A stretch of 64,000 bases of DNA from NCBI RefSeq assembly GCF_001304615.2, contig NZ_CP032683.1, positions 2,418,001-2,482,000 of the forward strand, in the 5' to 3' direction. Below, piece after piece: positions 48,132 through 59,443 of this stretch. Below the pieces are notes generated by a model. It was not told the origin of the DNA. It did no database searches and was given only the letters and a program-made list of their open reading frames with translations. A program made the translations under genes and the position numbers. Position 1 is the first letter of the stretch. The number at the start of each line of letters is the position of its first letter. The stretch is from Methanosarcina flavescens. Lineage in GTDB: Archaea; Halobacteriota; Methanosarcinia; Methanosarcinales; Methanosarcinaceae.

Positions 48132-49583
48132 TTACGAATTGCCTGAAGCCATTCTTGAATCTTCCGGATTATTGAAATCATCCAGACGCATTTGCTTCTT
48201 TCTGCAATTTTCTCCAGGAATTTCCACTGGATACTCACCTGTGAGGCAGCCAATGCACATGTCGTTCTTATCGCATTCCAGAGCACGCATGAGCCCGTCA
48301 ATACTCAGGTATCCAAGGGAATCGGCATTAATTAGGCTTTCGACCTCTTTTATAGTCTTATATGATGCGATAAGTTCCTGCCTGGTAGCCATATCTATAC
48401 CCAGGTAGCAGGGAGCAATAATTGCAGGACTTCCTACCCGCGCATGAACTTCTGATGCTCCTGATCTGCGGACCATATCTATAATCCGCCTTGAGGTTGT
48501 ACCCCGGACAATGCTGTCGTCAACCAGAACCACACGTTTGCCTTTAACGTTATCGTGGATGGCGTTCATTTTTAGCCGGACTGCAGTATCACGCAATTCC
48601 TGACCAGGCAGGATAAACGTGCGCCCAATGTAACGGTTTTTCATCAGGCCTTCAAGGTATTTGGTACCTGATTCCCTGGCATAACCAATTGCCGACGTAA
48701 TCCCAGAGTCCGGAACTGGAGAAACAATATCAGCGTCAACCGGATGCTCTCTGGCGAGTTCGCGCCCGATATTTTCCCGAACTTTATAGACAAGTTTGCC
48801 GTCAATCACGGAATCAGGTCTTGCAAAGTAAATAAACTCAAACACGCAATGTGCAGGATGAGGCTCGCATCCTATCTGGTGGCTCTCAAAGCCGTCACCA
48901 GTAAAGACTATCACCTCGCCTGGCTGCACATCCCTGATAAGCGTGCCATTGAGAGTATCAATGGCTACACTTTCAGAGAAAACTCCATATCCTCCATCGA
49001 CTTCTCCAAAGCAGAGCGGCTTGAATCCGAAAGGATCCCGCACGGCATAGAGAGTGCCATTGATATGGATTACTAGGGAATAGGAGCCTACAAGTTTGCG
49101 CATGACGTTACGGATCGATTCTACAGGCTTGTGCCTTATCAGTTCCTTTACGAGAAGATGACCAATAACCTCGGTATCGGAATCGCTGATAAAGATACGG
49201 CCTTCGCACTCCAGTTCGTCCTTGAGGGCTTTGGCGTTAACCAGGTTCCCATTATGGGCAATTGCAACTGTTCCGCCTTTGAAGTTCAGGACAAAGGGCT
49301 GACAGTTTTCGATTTTTGATCCTCCGGATGTTGAGTAGCGAACATGCCCTACTCCTACGTTCCCGATTAAACATCCTACAGAATCTTTGTTATACACATC
49401 AGGAACAAGACCCATGCCTTTGATGGAATGAGAGGATGTACCGTCATATACCATTATCCCGGTGGATTCCTGTCCTCTATGCTGGAGAGCATACAGGGCG
49501 TAATACAGTTTGAATGCAACAGTATTGGATAGGGATCTGTCTTCTGGTAGAATTATGCCTGCAACACCGCATTCTTCTTTCAA
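48132..49583 (-). CDS. purF: Amidophosphoribosyltransferase PurF
   Basis: 483 residues. First committed step of purine synthesis: PRPP + glutamine to 5-phosphoribosylamine. The catalytic Cys5 in KEECGVAGIILPED follows a four-residue propeptide. The PRPP-binding site VVLVDDSIVRGTTS is present. PCYLGIDMATR and MCIGCLTG give cysteines matching the oxygen-sensitive [4Fe-4S] B. subtilis-type enzyme. The start is TTG at 49583 with GGAGG before it. It follows rpl37e on the minus strand and is convergent with the YjbQ gene. Confidence 0.96.
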   Translation of the reverse strand: MKEECGVAGIILPEDRSLSNTVAFKLYYALYALQHRGQESTGIMVYDGTSSHSIKGMGLVPDVYNKDSVGCLIGNVGVGHVRYSTSGGSKIENCQPFVLNFKGGTVAIAHNGNLVNAKALKDELECEGRIFISDSDTEVIGHLLVKELIRHKPVESIRNVMRKLVGSYSLVIHINGTLYAVRDPFGFKPLCFGEVDGGYGVFSESVAIDTLNGTLIRDVQPGEVIVFTGDGFESHQIGCEPHPAHCVFEFIYFARPDSVIDGKLVYKVRENIGRELAREHPVDADIVSPVPDSGITSAIGYARESGTKYLEGLMKNRYIGRTFILPGQELRDTAVRLKMNAIHDNVKGKRVVLVDDSIVRGTTSRRIIDMVRRSGASEVHARVGSPAIIAPCYLGIDMATRQELIASYKTIKEVESLINADSLGYLSIDGLMRALECDKNDMCIGCLTGEYPVEIPGENCRKKQMRLDDFNNPEDSRMASGNS

Positions 49584-49632
49584 TTTTGGCCTCCGGTGCA
49601 GGTAAAAAATAGATAAAGTGGAACAGACAGGT

Positions 49633-49824
<192 letters not shown>

Positions 49825-49955
49825 TCAATTATTAGAGCAATATTCGATAATCTAAAGCGGTTCTGTTTTTCTGAATTTACTTCCTGCGGCCAGCTACAAT
49901 ATAGCCCTGTTACTCACCGAGGTTTAACGATAATAGATAAAGTGCTTGATATAGA

Positions 49956-50613
<658 letters not shown>

Positions 50614-51972
50614 ATGACAGAAAAACCCTTTAAAATAGGAACTCCCATTGTTATGACTATTGCAGGCTCGGACTCCGGAGGAGGAGCCGGAATTGCTGCA
50701 GATTTGAAAACCTTTGCCGCCCTTGGAGTGCACGGGACCTGCGCCATTACGTCGGTCACTGCCCAGAATACTACAGGCGTCCTAGAGACATTTGATCTCG
50801 CTCCTGAAGCCGTATCCAGCCAGATAGAGGCTGTCTGTTCCGATATGGAAGTTAAGTGGGCAAAAACCGGCATGCTTGCCTCATCGGAAATCATAAGAGA
50901 GGTTGCAAAAGAAGTAAGGAAACAGGGACTTTCCCTTGTGCTGGATCCTGTTATGGCTGCGGAAGCAGGAGGCGACTTGCTGCGAAAAGAAGCTCTCTCT
51001 GTTCTTGTTGAGGATCTGCTGCCCTCCTGCAGGGTTACAACGCCCAATGCGTCAGAAGCAGGCGCACTTGCCGGCATGGAAGTCAAAACCCCTGAAGATG
51101 CCAAGATCGCAGCCACAAAAATTGCGGACTTGGGTGCCGAAGCTGTCATTATCACTGGAGGGCACCTGGATGCCACGGACTTGATTTATGAGGCTGCTTC
51201 TGAGACTTTTACTCACATTCCGGGCACTTTCGTTAAAGGGGGAACACACGGTTCGGGATGCACCTATTCTGCGTCATTGACAGCCTTTTTAGCCTTAGGA
51301 GAGAGTCTTGAAGGAGCTGCAAAGAAAGCAAAGAAGTTTGTTGAGCAGGCGATCCTTAAGAGCCGTCATGCAGGAAAAGGAGTCAACCCTGTAAACCAGC
51401 TTGGTGCGATCCTTGAAGAAAAAGAGCGCTACCTGGTTTTAAGGGATCTAAAAGAAGCCGTTTTAACCCTTGAAAACAACCCTAATTTTCCAGATCTTAT
51501 TCCTGAGGTAGGCTGTAACATAGGAATGGCTATTCCAGAAGCTAACAGTTACGAGGATGTTGCAGCAGTTGAAGGTCGAATCGTGAGATATCGCGGGCGG
51601 GCAGTTGCGGTAGGCTGTGTGGATTTCGGAGCCAGCAGGCATGTAGCAAGGATTATTCTTGCTTCCCTTCGTTATAATTCTCAAATAAAGGCAGCAATCA
51701 ACGTAAAATATTCAGAAGAAGCCCTTGAGGCCTGCAGAGAAATGAAGCTTGGAATTTCCTCATTTGACAGAGTTGAAGAACCGAAGGACACCAAAACTAT
51801 GGACTGGGGCACAGCCGAAGCAATTAAAAAATATGGTGGTATGCCGAAAGTCATCTATGATAAAGGCGGCCCAGGGAAAGAACCAATGATACGCCTGCTC
51901 GGTACAGGCGCGACTGAAGTGGCAGAACTTGCTGTGAAGCTTGCTGAAAGGATACGGCAAAAACCCTGTTAA
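50614..51972 (+). CDS. thiDN: Bifunctional HMP(-P) kinase / thiamin phosphate synthase ThiDN
   Basis: 452 residues. Residues 1-265 are the ThiD kinase ([58 protein letters not shown]) making HMP-PP. Residues about 275-452 are ThiN, the archaeal thiamin phosphate synthase ([46 protein letters not shown]). The fusion is common in euryarchaea. ATG 50614 with AAGTGAG upstream is chosen over 50539. Confidence 0.93.
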   Translation: MTEKPFKIGTPIVMTIAGSDSGGGAGIAADLKTFAALGVHGTCAITSVTAQNTTGVLETFDLAPEAVSSQIEAVCSDMEVKWAKTGMLASSEIIREVAKEVRKQGLSLVLDPVMAAEAGGDLLRKEALSVLVEDLLPSCRVTTPNASEAGALAGMEVKTPEDAKIAATKIADLGAEAVIITGGHLDATDLIYEAASETFTHIPGTFVKGGTHGSGCTYSASLTAFLALGESLEGAAKKAKKFVEQAILKSRHAGKGVNPVNQLGAILEEKERYLVLRDLKEAVLTLENNPNFPDLIPEVGCNIGMAIPEANSYEDVAAVEGRIVRYRGRAVAVGCVDFGASRHVARIILASLRYNSQIKAAINVKYSEEALEACREMKLGISSFDRVEEPKDTKTMDWGTAEAIKKYGGMPKVIYDKGGPGKEPMIRLLGTGATEVAELAVKLAERIRQKPC

Positions 51973-52295
51973 AACCAGGTACTTATGTATCTGTACGGTC
52001 GTTCCAGAATCGAATAGGACTCCCGGAATCGAGTGAAGTTTCTTAAAGTCAGGCTCTGGTTCTGGCCATTTTCCTTATTTCCAATTCCTATTTTTAATCG
52101 CTCTATTTTTCCCCAGTTTCTCCACTGAACGGTTTTCCTTTTTGGTTCATGGCTTTGAGAGACAGTTCCCCTCCAGACTTTCTGATTCTTCACTAAAGTA
52201 CATAGATGGAATATGAACACCTTAAATGTAAATTAAGTAACAATTAAATACGTCGAGGTACGATTTTGTACGTAAAAGAATGATGGAGTAAACCT
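51973..52295. other. Intergenic region thiDN/trpB2
   Basis: T/C-rich on the plus strand (52050-52150), no gene; the minus frame 51969-52220 has no ribosome binding site or known motif. The 3' part is A/T-rich and probably contains the trpB2 promoter (CTTAAATGTAAATTAAG near 52221-52237). Confidence 0.45.
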
Positions 52296-53594
52296 ATGGA
52301 ACAGACCAAGATAATCCTTGATGAGAATGAGATGCCTAGACAGTGGTATAATGTCCTTTCAGACTTATCTTCTCCTATTGAGCCACCTCTTGATCCCAGA
52401 ACCTGGGAGCCTATAAGTCCAGAAGCCCTTGAGCCGATCTTTGCAAAAGCCCTTATCAAGCAGGAAATGAGCGATGAAAGGTTTATCGATATCCCTGAGG
52501 AGATTCACGAGATCTACAAACTCTGGAGACCCAGCCCCCTTTACAGGGCTCACAGGCTGGAAAAAGCTCTAAAAACCCCTGCAAAAATATACTATAAATA
52601 TGAAGGGGTGAGTCCTGCCGGCAGCCACAAGACAAATACCTCAATTGCCCAGGCCTATTATAATATGAAAGAGGGAACCGAGAGGATGACAACCGAGACC
52701 GGGGCAGGGCAGTGGGGAAGTGCATTAGCTCTTGCCTGTAATTACTTTGAACTCGAGTGCAAAGTGTATATGGTTCGTTCCAGCTATTACCAGAAGCCCT
52801 ATAGGAAATCCCTGATGACAGTGTGGGGAGGTAATGTTGTGCCCTCACCCAGCCCGGATACGGAATTTGGGAGAAAGATTCTTGAAGAGCAGCCAGATAC
52901 CCCAGGAAGTCTGGGAATCGCGATCAGTGAAGCCGTAGAAGATGCAATCGCGCACGATGACACAAAATACTCTCTCGGAAGCGTGCTTAACCATGTTATA
53001 CTTCACCAGACAATAATCGGGTCTGAAAGCAAAAAGCAGCTTGAGAAAGTTGAGACCTATCCTGATATAGTCATAGGCTGCTGCGGAGGAGGAAGTAACC
53101 TTGCTGGAATTTCCCTTGAATTTATTAAAGACAGGCTTGAAGGAAAGGGCAATGCAAGAATAATCGCAGTCGAGCCTTCGGCATGTCCTACCCTGACCAA
53201 AGGTGAGTACAGGTACGACTACGGAGACACTGCAGAGATGACTCCGCTTCTGAAAATGTATACCCTGGGACATAAGCATGTGCCTCCTGCCATCCATGCA
53301 GGCGGTCTCCGCTATCATGGGGACTCCCCAATCATAAGTAAACTCTGCGCTGAAGGGCTTATTGAAGCCGTTTCATACGATCAGTACCCTGTATTTGATG
53401 CCGGTGTACAGTTCGCACGGACTGAAGGCATAGTCCCTGCCCCGGAGTCCTCTCATGCTATCCGCTGCGCAATAGACGAAGCCCTCAAATGCAAACAAAC
53501 CGGGGAAGAAAAAACAATCCTCTTCAACCTCAGCGGGCACGGGCATTTCGACATGACATCCTATGACAAATACTTCAACAAAGAACTCTCCTGA
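52296..53594 (+). CDS. trpB2: Tryptophan synthase beta-like protein TrpB2
   Basis: 432 residues. PLP-dependent, condensing indole (or phosphoserine-derived aminoacrylate) with serine. PLP-Lys112 is in [11 protein letters not shown] and the phosphate loop in [10 protein letters not shown]. The long N-terminus ([33 protein letters not shown]) and the extra inserts mark the TrpB2 group, which often occurs apart from trpA. It stands alone here. Its role may be indole salvage. A hairpin follows. Confidence 0.94.
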   Translation: MEQTKIILDENEMPRQWYNVLSDLSSPIEPPLDPRTWEPISPEALEPIFAKALIKQEMSDERFIDIPEEIHEIYKLWRPSPLYRAHRLEKALKTPAKIYYKYEGVSPAGSHKTNTSIAQAYYNMKEGTERMTTETGAGQWGSALALACNYFELECKVYMVRSSYYQKPYRKSLMTVWGGNVVPSPSPDTEFGRKILEEQPDTPGSLGIAISEAVEDAIAHDDTKYSLGSVLNHVILHQTIIGSESKKQLEKVETYPDIVIGCCGGGSNLAGISLEFIKDRLEGKGNARIIAVEPSACPTLTKGEYRYDYGDTAEMTPLLKMYTLGHKHVPPAIHAGGLRYHGDSPIISKLCAEGLIEAVSYDQYPVFDAGVQFARTEGIVPAPESSHAIRCAIDEALKCKQTGEEKTILFNLSGHGHFDMTSYDKYFNKELS

Positions 53595-53623
53595 ACCCGG
53601 AAAAAAGAGTAAAAATCAATCCA

Positions 53624-53660
53624 GAATTTGGGGGATGCCCTTAAGGCATCCTCAAATTTC
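53624..53660 (+). terminator. Long hairpin after trpB2
   Basis: GGATGCC-CTTAA-GGCATCC with flanking AATTTGG/CTCAAATTT forms a stem of about 15 bp with one bulge, 30 bp after the trpB2 stop. There is no strong T-run, so it may act as an mRNA 3' stabiliser instead. Confidence 0.45.
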
Positions 53661-53819
53661 GAAGTCAGGACTACTCTCCTGAGGCGCAATTCGGGCCGTC
53701 CTTCCGAGACGGGATTAGGGCGAAACGGGACTCGGGCGAGAAGGAACTCGTGTTGTATAGTCTTAGATCACAATTCGTACGTCCTCCAAGAGAGGGAACT
53801 CGGGTGGTTCTACTCTAAT

Positions 53820-54227
53820 TTACTCTAAATCCTTCCTGCTCATAATGTAAGAAACCATTTTAGGATTAAGCTTGCTCTCCTGTGCTATCTTCTCGACAAT
53901 TCTTTCAGCGGGAGTGCCTTCAGCCTTCATGCTTCTTATTTTTGAAATTACGGAAGGAGGAATAATAAAGTACTCGTTAATATCTTTCCTGTGCCCCCAT
54001 ACGTCCCCTTCAAGGAGCTCAACCTTTTGCATTTCCAGAAACATCTCTATAGCTCTCGAGACTGTCCTTCTATATGATTTTGGAAGCTGGATCACCTCCA
54101 GTTTTGGACAGGTCTCAACAAGCAGAAAAACATCTTTATTTGATGGCCTGAATGCAAGGTGAACAACCTTCTCATTAGGATTCAGTGATAGAATTTCATT
54201 TCCTGTACTAACAACTCTTATTTTCAT
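53820..54227 (-). CDS. DUF1699 family protein (copy A)
   Basis: 135 residues. The core NEKVVHLAFRPSNKDVFLLVETCPKLE, LPKSYRRTVSRAIEMFLEMQ, LLEGDVWGHRKDINEYF is the DUF1699 signature; I know this family mainly from Methanosarcina. The C-terminal third (ISKIRSMKAEGTPAERIVEKIAQESKLNPKMVSYIMSRK) looks like a helix-turn-helix, so a DNA-binding role is possible but unproven. ATG 54227 follows GGGGGAT; a TTG six codons earlier is less likely. Confidence 0.82.
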   Translation of the reverse strand: MKIRVVSTGNEILSLNPNEKVVHLAFRPSNKDVFLLVETCPKLEVIQLPKSYRRTVSRAIEMFLEMQKVELLEGDVWGHRKDINEYFIIPPSVISKIRSMKAEGTPAERIVEKIAQESKLNPKMVSYIMSRKDLE

Positions 54228-54921
54228 ATAGATCCCCCGACCCAAAAGTTAACTAAACAATTAATAAAGTAAGTTACACGACTTCATTTAAATAATTTAC
54301 TAGTATGCCTTCCAGTTTTGTCCCTATAATTTTAGATACCTGCAAAAAAAGAGTATATGAAAAAGCAAAAATAAAATAACTAAGAAAAAACTGGAATAAC
54401 ACTTTTTAAGTGCTTTTAAATTAATTAAATTGTTCTTAATAAATATAAAAAGGAAATTTTGCAGGAAATTTTATAGGGATATGCTCGGGTAGAAATGTGT
54501 CGATCGGGTAGAAGTGTGTTGATCAGGTAGAAGTGTGTTAATCAGGTAGAAGTGTATTCAGAGAAAAAATAGATAGAAGAGTATACTGCGGGAAAGAATA
54601 GAATGACCTGAAGAATAAAAAGACACGAGAAATATAAAATAGAAATGCAAACCCAGGAAGTTTGAGAAAAGTATACATTAGATGGTTCCAGGATGGAGTT
54701 CCATCCTGAAAATAAGGATTCGTATTTTAAGGAAAAGCTTTTAGAAAACTTCCAGGACTCTTTAAAGATACTATCTCAATTTTTCCTGTTCGAAGAAATA
54801 TCCTTTATTCCTGTTCTTAGTTTGCTGTTTATCCCTGTTCGCTGTCATCCCCCGTAGACACTGCCTGAAAAGAAGTTTATACTCAGGTATATCCCTGGGA
54901 GATGCCTGAAGAATTGACTGA
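54228..54921. other. Intergenic region between DUF1699 copies
   Basis: No gene. It has A/T-rich promoter DNA for copy A (54250-54470), a 19-bp tandem repeat of four copies, and an unremarkable rest. Confidence 0.5.
54486..54561. repeat. 19-bp tandem repeat, four copies
   Basis: Units near CAGGTAGAAGTGTGTTGAT at 54486-54504, 54505-54523, 54524-54542 and 54543-54561, with 1-3 differences each. It lies upstream of copy A of DUF1699. Confidence 0.85.
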
Positions 54922-55329
54922 TTAATCCACAACTTTCTTGCTCAGGATATAAAGAATCATGTCCGAGTTCAGTTTGCTTTCCCTTGAGAGCTTTTCGGCA
55001 ATAGCCTCATTGGAGAAGCGATCGGCTTTTAATTCCTGAATCTTCTCCAGAATATTCTGAGAGACATTGTAATATTCATTTATATCTTTTCTGTGCCCCC
55101 AAACATCTCCTTCCAGAAGATTTATCTTCTGCATCTCCAGGAACATCTCAATTGACTTGGAAACAGTCCTTCTGTAAGATTTAGGAAGCTGTATCGCTTC
55201 AATTTTCGGACATGTCTCCGCAAGCATAAATACGTCCCTGTTAGATGGTCTAAAAGCAAGGTGGATAACCTTCTCATTCGGCTTTAGGGTAGGAATTTCC
55301 TCCCGTGAACTAACTACTCTGATTTTCAT
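54922..55329 (-). CDS. DUF1699 family protein (copy B)
   Basis: 135 residues. Close to copy A (VIHLAFRPSNRDVFMLAETCPKIE, LPKSYRRTVSKSIEMFLEMQ, LLEGDVWGHRKDINEYY), but the end (SQNILEKIQELKADRFSNEAIAEKLSRESKLNSDMILYILSKK) diverges. ATG 55329 is chosen by analogy with copy A (MKIRVVS) and the GTGGGG spacing; ATG 55335 and a GTG further up are possible. Same strand as copy A and as hisD behind it. Confidence 0.82.
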   Translation of the reverse strand: MKIRVVSSREEIPTLKPNEKVIHLAFRPSNRDVFMLAETCPKIEAIQLPKSYRRTVSKSIEMFLEMQKINLLEGDVWGHRKDINEYYNVSQNILEKIQELKADRFSNEAIAEKLSRESKLNSDMILYILSKKVVD

Positions 55330-55431
55330 ACGCATCCCCACTCTTTATTTAAGAATTAATTTTTCATTTATTTAAAAGTCAAATTTTGTTTACGCATTTA
55401 CATTTTATATACATATCGATTAGCAGAAATA

Positions 55432-56733
55432 TTATTTACAAGGTTTGTACCCAAAGCGAGTTCTAATAGCATCAGCATGTGCCTGTAGACCTTCCTCCTC
55501 GGCTAATGCGATTATAGTTTCTTTCAGACTTTCAAGCCCACTCTTGCTGATTTTCTGAATACTCGAGTACTTAATGAAGTGATTAATATTCAAACCTGAG
55601 TAAAGTTTCGCGTATCCGGACGTGGGGAGTACGTGATTGGTCCCTGAGGCATAATCCCCCACAGGAACGGGAGCATAGTTTCCTACAAAAATTGATCCTG
55701 CATTTTTAATTTTATCAAGTACGAGATCCGGATCCGAAACCATAATCTCAAGGTGTTCGGGAGCAAACTTATTGCTGAAGCCAATACATTGTTCCAGGGA
55801 ATCTGCCGTGAGAATTGCAGCATTTTCAAGAGAAGCTTTTACAATACTGCTTCTTGCAGCCTGTTCAGCCTGAATAAGCACTTCTCTTTTTACAGCTTCT
55901 GCCAGAGTATCCGAACCTGTGATGAGTATCGAGACCGCACTTGGATCATGTTCAGCTTGAGCTATAATATCCGATGCGACCATAACGGCATCTGCCGACC
56001 CGTCTGCAATAATGAGAACCTCGCTTGGGCCTGCCGGGAAGTCAATCTCTGCAACATCCCTGATCTGCATTTTGGCAGATGTGACAAAAACATTTCCAGG
56101 TCCTACGATTTTGTCCACCTTCGGAACTGTTTCAGTCCCATAAGCCATTGCCCCAATAGCCTGCACGCCGCCGAGTTTGAAAACTTTATCCGCTCCTGCA
56201 ATCTTTGCAGCAGTAAGCGTAAGCGGGTGTACAGAGCCATCCTGCCTAGGTGGCGTACAAACTATGACCTGTTCAACGCCTGCAACCCTGGCAGGGATTA
56301 CAGTCATGAGGACGGTTGAAGGATAGGAGGCTCGTCCTCCAGGGGCATACGCACCCACACTTTCCAGCGGCGTTGCCTTTTGACCCAGCACAATCCCTGG
56401 TTTTAGCTCCATAAACCAGGTAGTTTCCGGAAGCTGAGCCTCATGGAAAGCTCTTATATTTTCGGCTGCGGACTTAAGGTGATCCAGGAGTTCGGGACTT
56501 ATGCTGGAAAGAGCCTTTTCAAACTCTTCTTCGCTAACCTCAAAGTTTTCAAGCTCGACTTTATCGAATTTAGCCGTATATTCCCTGAGCGCGGCATCTC
56601 CTTTAGTGCGCACGTCCAGAAGCACGGCTGAAACCGTTTTCACTACATCCTCAAGCCCGGATCCCCGGGAGAGCAATTTCTGCATTTCAGTTTCCGAAAC
56701 ATCAGACAATTTTTTGAATAACATCATGATCAT
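55432..56733 (-). CDS. hisD: Histidinol dehydrogenase HisD
   Basis: 433 residues. It oxidises L-histidinol to L-histidine in two NAD-dependent steps. Seen: [60 protein letters not shown] (catalytic Glu-His) and [16 protein letters not shown]; zinc ligands lie in these blocks. The start is uncertain among ATGs at 56733, 56727 and 56724 because no strong ribosome binding site is present. No other his gene is adjacent. An 8-bp tandem repeat array lies in its upstream region. Confidence 0.95.
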   Translation of the reverse strand: MIMMLFKKLSDVSETEMQKLLSRGSGLEDVVKTVSAVLLDVRTKGDAALREYTAKFDKVELENFEVSEEEFEKALSSISPELLDHLKSAAENIRAFHEAQLPETTWFMELKPGIVLGQKATPLESVGAYAPGGRASYPSTVLMTVIPARVAGVEQVIVCTPPRQDGSVHPLTLTAAKIAGADKVFKLGGVQAIGAMAYGTETVPKVDKIVGPGNVFVTSAKMQIRDVAEIDFPAGPSEVLIIADGSADAVMVASDIIAQAEHDPSAVSILITGSDTLAEAVKREVLIQAEQAARSSIVKASLENAAILTADSLEQCIGFSNKFAPEHLEIMVSDPDLVLDKIKNAGSIFVGNYAPVPVGDYASGTNHVLPTSGYAKLYSGLNINHFIKYSSIQKISKSGLESLKETIIALAEEEGLQAHADAIRTRFGYKPCK

Positions 56734-57044
56734 CTCTGAAAGAACCTGACAGGATTTGATAAGCCTGGAATCTGAGAATTTTATATAAACTGGCGAGTTT
56801 GATATAAATCAATAATAGGTTAATCTGAGAATCAGATAATCAGTTAATCTGAGATTCAGACAACCAGAGAGCCGGTTAACCTGATAATTGAATAATTGGT
56901 TAATCGGATAAATTGTTAACCTGATAATTCAATCCAATTAAATCCCTGCTTTCATTTAATATTTTATCCCTTACTGAACCCATCAGTAGAAAAAAAAATA
57001 TAGATATGAAATGTCAGAAGATAAAAAGAATGGAACAGATAGAA
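56734..57044. other. Intergenic region hel308/hisD
   Basis: No gene. It contains the degenerate 8-bp tandem array (56820-56931) and a TATA-like TTTATATAAAC (56781-56791) probably belonging to hisD, which is transcribed leftward. Confidence 0.5.
56820..56931. repeat. Degenerate 8-bp tandem array, about 14 units
   Basis: The stretch divides cleanly into 8-bp units such as TTAATCTG, AGAATCAG, ATAATCAG, TTAATCTG, AGATTCAG, TTAACCTG, ATAATTGG. The 12-mer GTTAAYCKGAKA recurs at 56819, 56843, 56875, 56899 and 56915, always in multiples of eight. It is about 90 bp upstream of hisD. Confidence 0.75.
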
Positions 57045-59234
57045 TCAATAATCATTGATCGTTTTTTGCCCCGAAGAAGGACTTTTCTCAGGAAGTTTGG
57101 GCTCAGCAATTCCAGGGGACGCCTCTCTTCTGCCGATCTGCTTAAAAATCCTATCTGCGATCTTCGGCCCCAGAAGCGCAGCCACTTTCACGGGGTCAGC
57201 CCCAGCAAGCTCTGCTGAAGACCTGAAATCTGCCTCGTAAAGTTTCCTTGCCCTCACGCGTCCTATGCCTCTTATATCAAGCAGATCCATAAGTTCGGGA
57301 GATGCTCCATAATGGATTCTTTTTTCCAGTTCTGCGGCCTCTTTTGCCCCTTTGAGTTCAAGGAGCTTTGCAAGCTGGGCCGTGACATGCATTAGCCATT
57401 TTGCAATATCTGCAATTGCATGGATGTCTCCTTCCCCTATACCGAACTTTAAGCAGATTTCATTTTCGGATTTTTCATGTACCCAGTCAACCAGAAGAAG
57501 GGAAGTCTTGACTTCTCCCAGGAACCACTCATATTCCGTAACATTAAAGGGGCTAGGCACCTTTACGAACTCGTCTGCATGAGCAATTACATAATCATTG
57601 ATGTCCTGATAGTCCTGATTCCGCATATAAAGCAGGCGCATATCAGGCGTGCTGCACACTAGATGAAGCAGGGTGAGTTCGGTCAGGGTCTCTGCTTCTT
57701 TAAGGCCCTTTGCAATTCGAGCGGCTGAGAGAGGATCAATATAGAGCCTTGAGACAAGTTTCCCGAAATTTGTAGAAGTAAGGGTGTCGGTTTTCTCAAG
57801 CATCTCTTCCTGACGCAAAAAGTTCAGGCATTCCTCCACAACCGTAGAAAGCCCGAAATTCGAGTACTGAAAAGCGAAAAAGGTCGCCTCCAGAAACTCC
57901 ATGAGTTCTTCTTTTGTCCGCGCAAAACCATTGGAAATTGTAGAAAGCACATGCGTCCTGAGGGCATTTTCGGTTCCTAGCTTGGACCAGATATCTTCGG
58001 CATCAGCTTCGATATAGTTCTTAAAGAGGAAAACAAACTCCTCATATGATTTTGCAACAAGCACGGCTTCTCCATAGGGGTCAAGCCTCGGCCTGCCTGC
58101 TCTGCCTGCCATCTGTTTGTACTCAAGTACAGGAATAGGCTGCATCCCATCTTCAGAGGAATAGCGTCGGTAACTTCGGATGATTACGCGCCGTGCAGGC
58201 AGGTTGAGCCCGGCTGCTAGAGTAGGAGTGCTTGAAATCAGTTTTATCTTTCCAGCCCTGAAACCATCCTCAACAAGTTCCCTTAAAGGTGCGGTAAGCC
58301 CCGCATGGTGAAAAGCTGTGCCTGAACGGATGCAAGCTGCAAGAGCTGTCGAGGTATCGGTTTCACTGTTTTCCAGAATTTCGTCTGCAATTTCTGCCAG
58401 AGCTTCCCTGTCTTCTTCAGAGAGGATTTTTTTAATAGCTGAAGACGCTTTTTTTGCGAAAGCCATGCAGTTTTTTCTGCTGCTTTCAAAAACGAGACAC
58501 TGCCCATCTTCTCTGAGAGTATCCAGCACAAGATTAACGGCTTCGTCTTTTGTGGACTGCTCAACAGGCTTTTCCCTATCTTTGCAATAAAAAGTCCTGT
58601 TAAAGAATACCCCTTCCCGAAGCTCGGTAGGTCTCCATTCGCTTAATACAAGCCCGGCTTCCAGCCAGGCTGCAAGTTCGTCAGCGTTTCCGATAGTTGC
58701 AGATAGCGCCAGGATTTGACAGGAAGGGTTCATTTTCCGAAGTTTTGCAAGGGTAATCTCAAGCGTGGGGCCCCTATCCGGAGAATCGATAAGATGTACT
58801 TCATCGGCCACAACCACGGAAATTTCTTGCATCCAGACTGTCTCATTCCTGAGCAATGAGTCGGTTTTCTCAGAGGTCGCAACTATAATGTCATTTACCC
58901 CGAGCCCTTCATCCCGCAAGTCATAGTCCCCTGTAGAGATCCCTACTCTGATTCCAAGTTTCGAAAACTCCTGGAACCTTCTGAATTTTTCGGAAGCCAG
59001 AGCTCTAAGGGGCACAATGTAGAGAGCCTTTCCTCCACTAAGAATGGATTTCAACATTGCAAGCTCTGCAAGGAGAGTCTTCCCTGAAGCCGTAGGGATC
59101 GCAGCAAGCAGGTTTCTTCCTTCAAGCAGCCCTTTTTCCACAGCTTCAGCTTGAGGAGGATAAAGTTCGAGAATCCCGGAGTCTAGATAAAACTGTTTTA
59201 CTTCATCGGGCAGATCGAGACTTTCTATCTTCAT
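57045..59234 (-). CDS. hel308: Ski2-like DNA helicase Hel308 (Hjm)
   Basis: 729 residues. ATP-dependent 3'-5' helicase that acts on stalled replication forks and lagging-strand structures. Walker [10 protein letters not shown] (GKT 51-53), DEVH at 144-147, [33 protein letters not shown] and QMAGRAGRP are all present. The winged-helix, ratchet and C-terminal HhH part ([22 protein letters not shown]) complete the Hel308 domain set. The end ([11 protein letters not shown]) resembles a PCNA- or RPA-binding tail. A monocistronic gene, reading toward hisD. Confidence 0.95.
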   Translation of the reverse strand: MKIESLDLPDEVKQFYLDSGILELYPPQAEAVEKGLLEGRNLLAAIPTASGKTLLAELAMLKSILSGGKALYIVPLRALASEKFRRFQEFSKLGIRVGISTGDYDLRDEGLGVNDIIVATSEKTDSLLRNETVWMQEISVVVADEVHLIDSPDRGPTLEITLAKLRKMNPSCQILALSATIGNADELAAWLEAGLVLSEWRPTELREGVFFNRTFYCKDREKPVEQSTKDEAVNLVLDTLREDGQCLVFESSRKNCMAFAKKASSAIKKILSEEDREALAEIADEILENSETDTSTALAACIRSGTAFHHAGLTAPLRELVEDGFRAGKIKLISSTPTLAAGLNLPARRVIIRSYRRYSSEDGMQPIPVLEYKQMAGRAGRPRLDPYGEAVLVAKSYEEFVFLFKNYIEADAEDIWSKLGTENALRTHVLSTISNGFARTKEELMEFLEATFFAFQYSNFGLSTVVEECLNFLRQEEMLEKTDTLTSTNFGKLVSRLYIDPLSAARIAKGLKEAETLTELTLLHLVCSTPDMRLLYMRNQDYQDINDYVIAHADEFVKVPSPFNVTEYEWFLGEVKTSLLLVDWVHEKSENEICLKFGIGEGDIHAIADIAKWLMHVTAQLAKLLELKGAKEAAELEKRIHYGASPELMDLLDIRGIGRVRARKLYEADFRSSAELAGADPVKVAALLGPKIADRIFKQIGRREASPGIAEPKLPEKSPSSGQKTINDY

Positions 59235-59443
59235 TGAGAATCAGAAACTCACACATTGGATAAATAACTATTTTGGAACTTCATAGCAGATCGAAAATTT
59301 TTTTATTCACAGAGCTTCCCAAAAACCTATTCAAAAGCTCAGCAAAAATCCGGGTTCCCGGTTAAAGGAGTCCCGGCTCTAAAATTTTCGAACTGATTTA
59401 ATCTATTACTTCTCTAATTGAATTAACGGTTGGTCTGGCGAAT

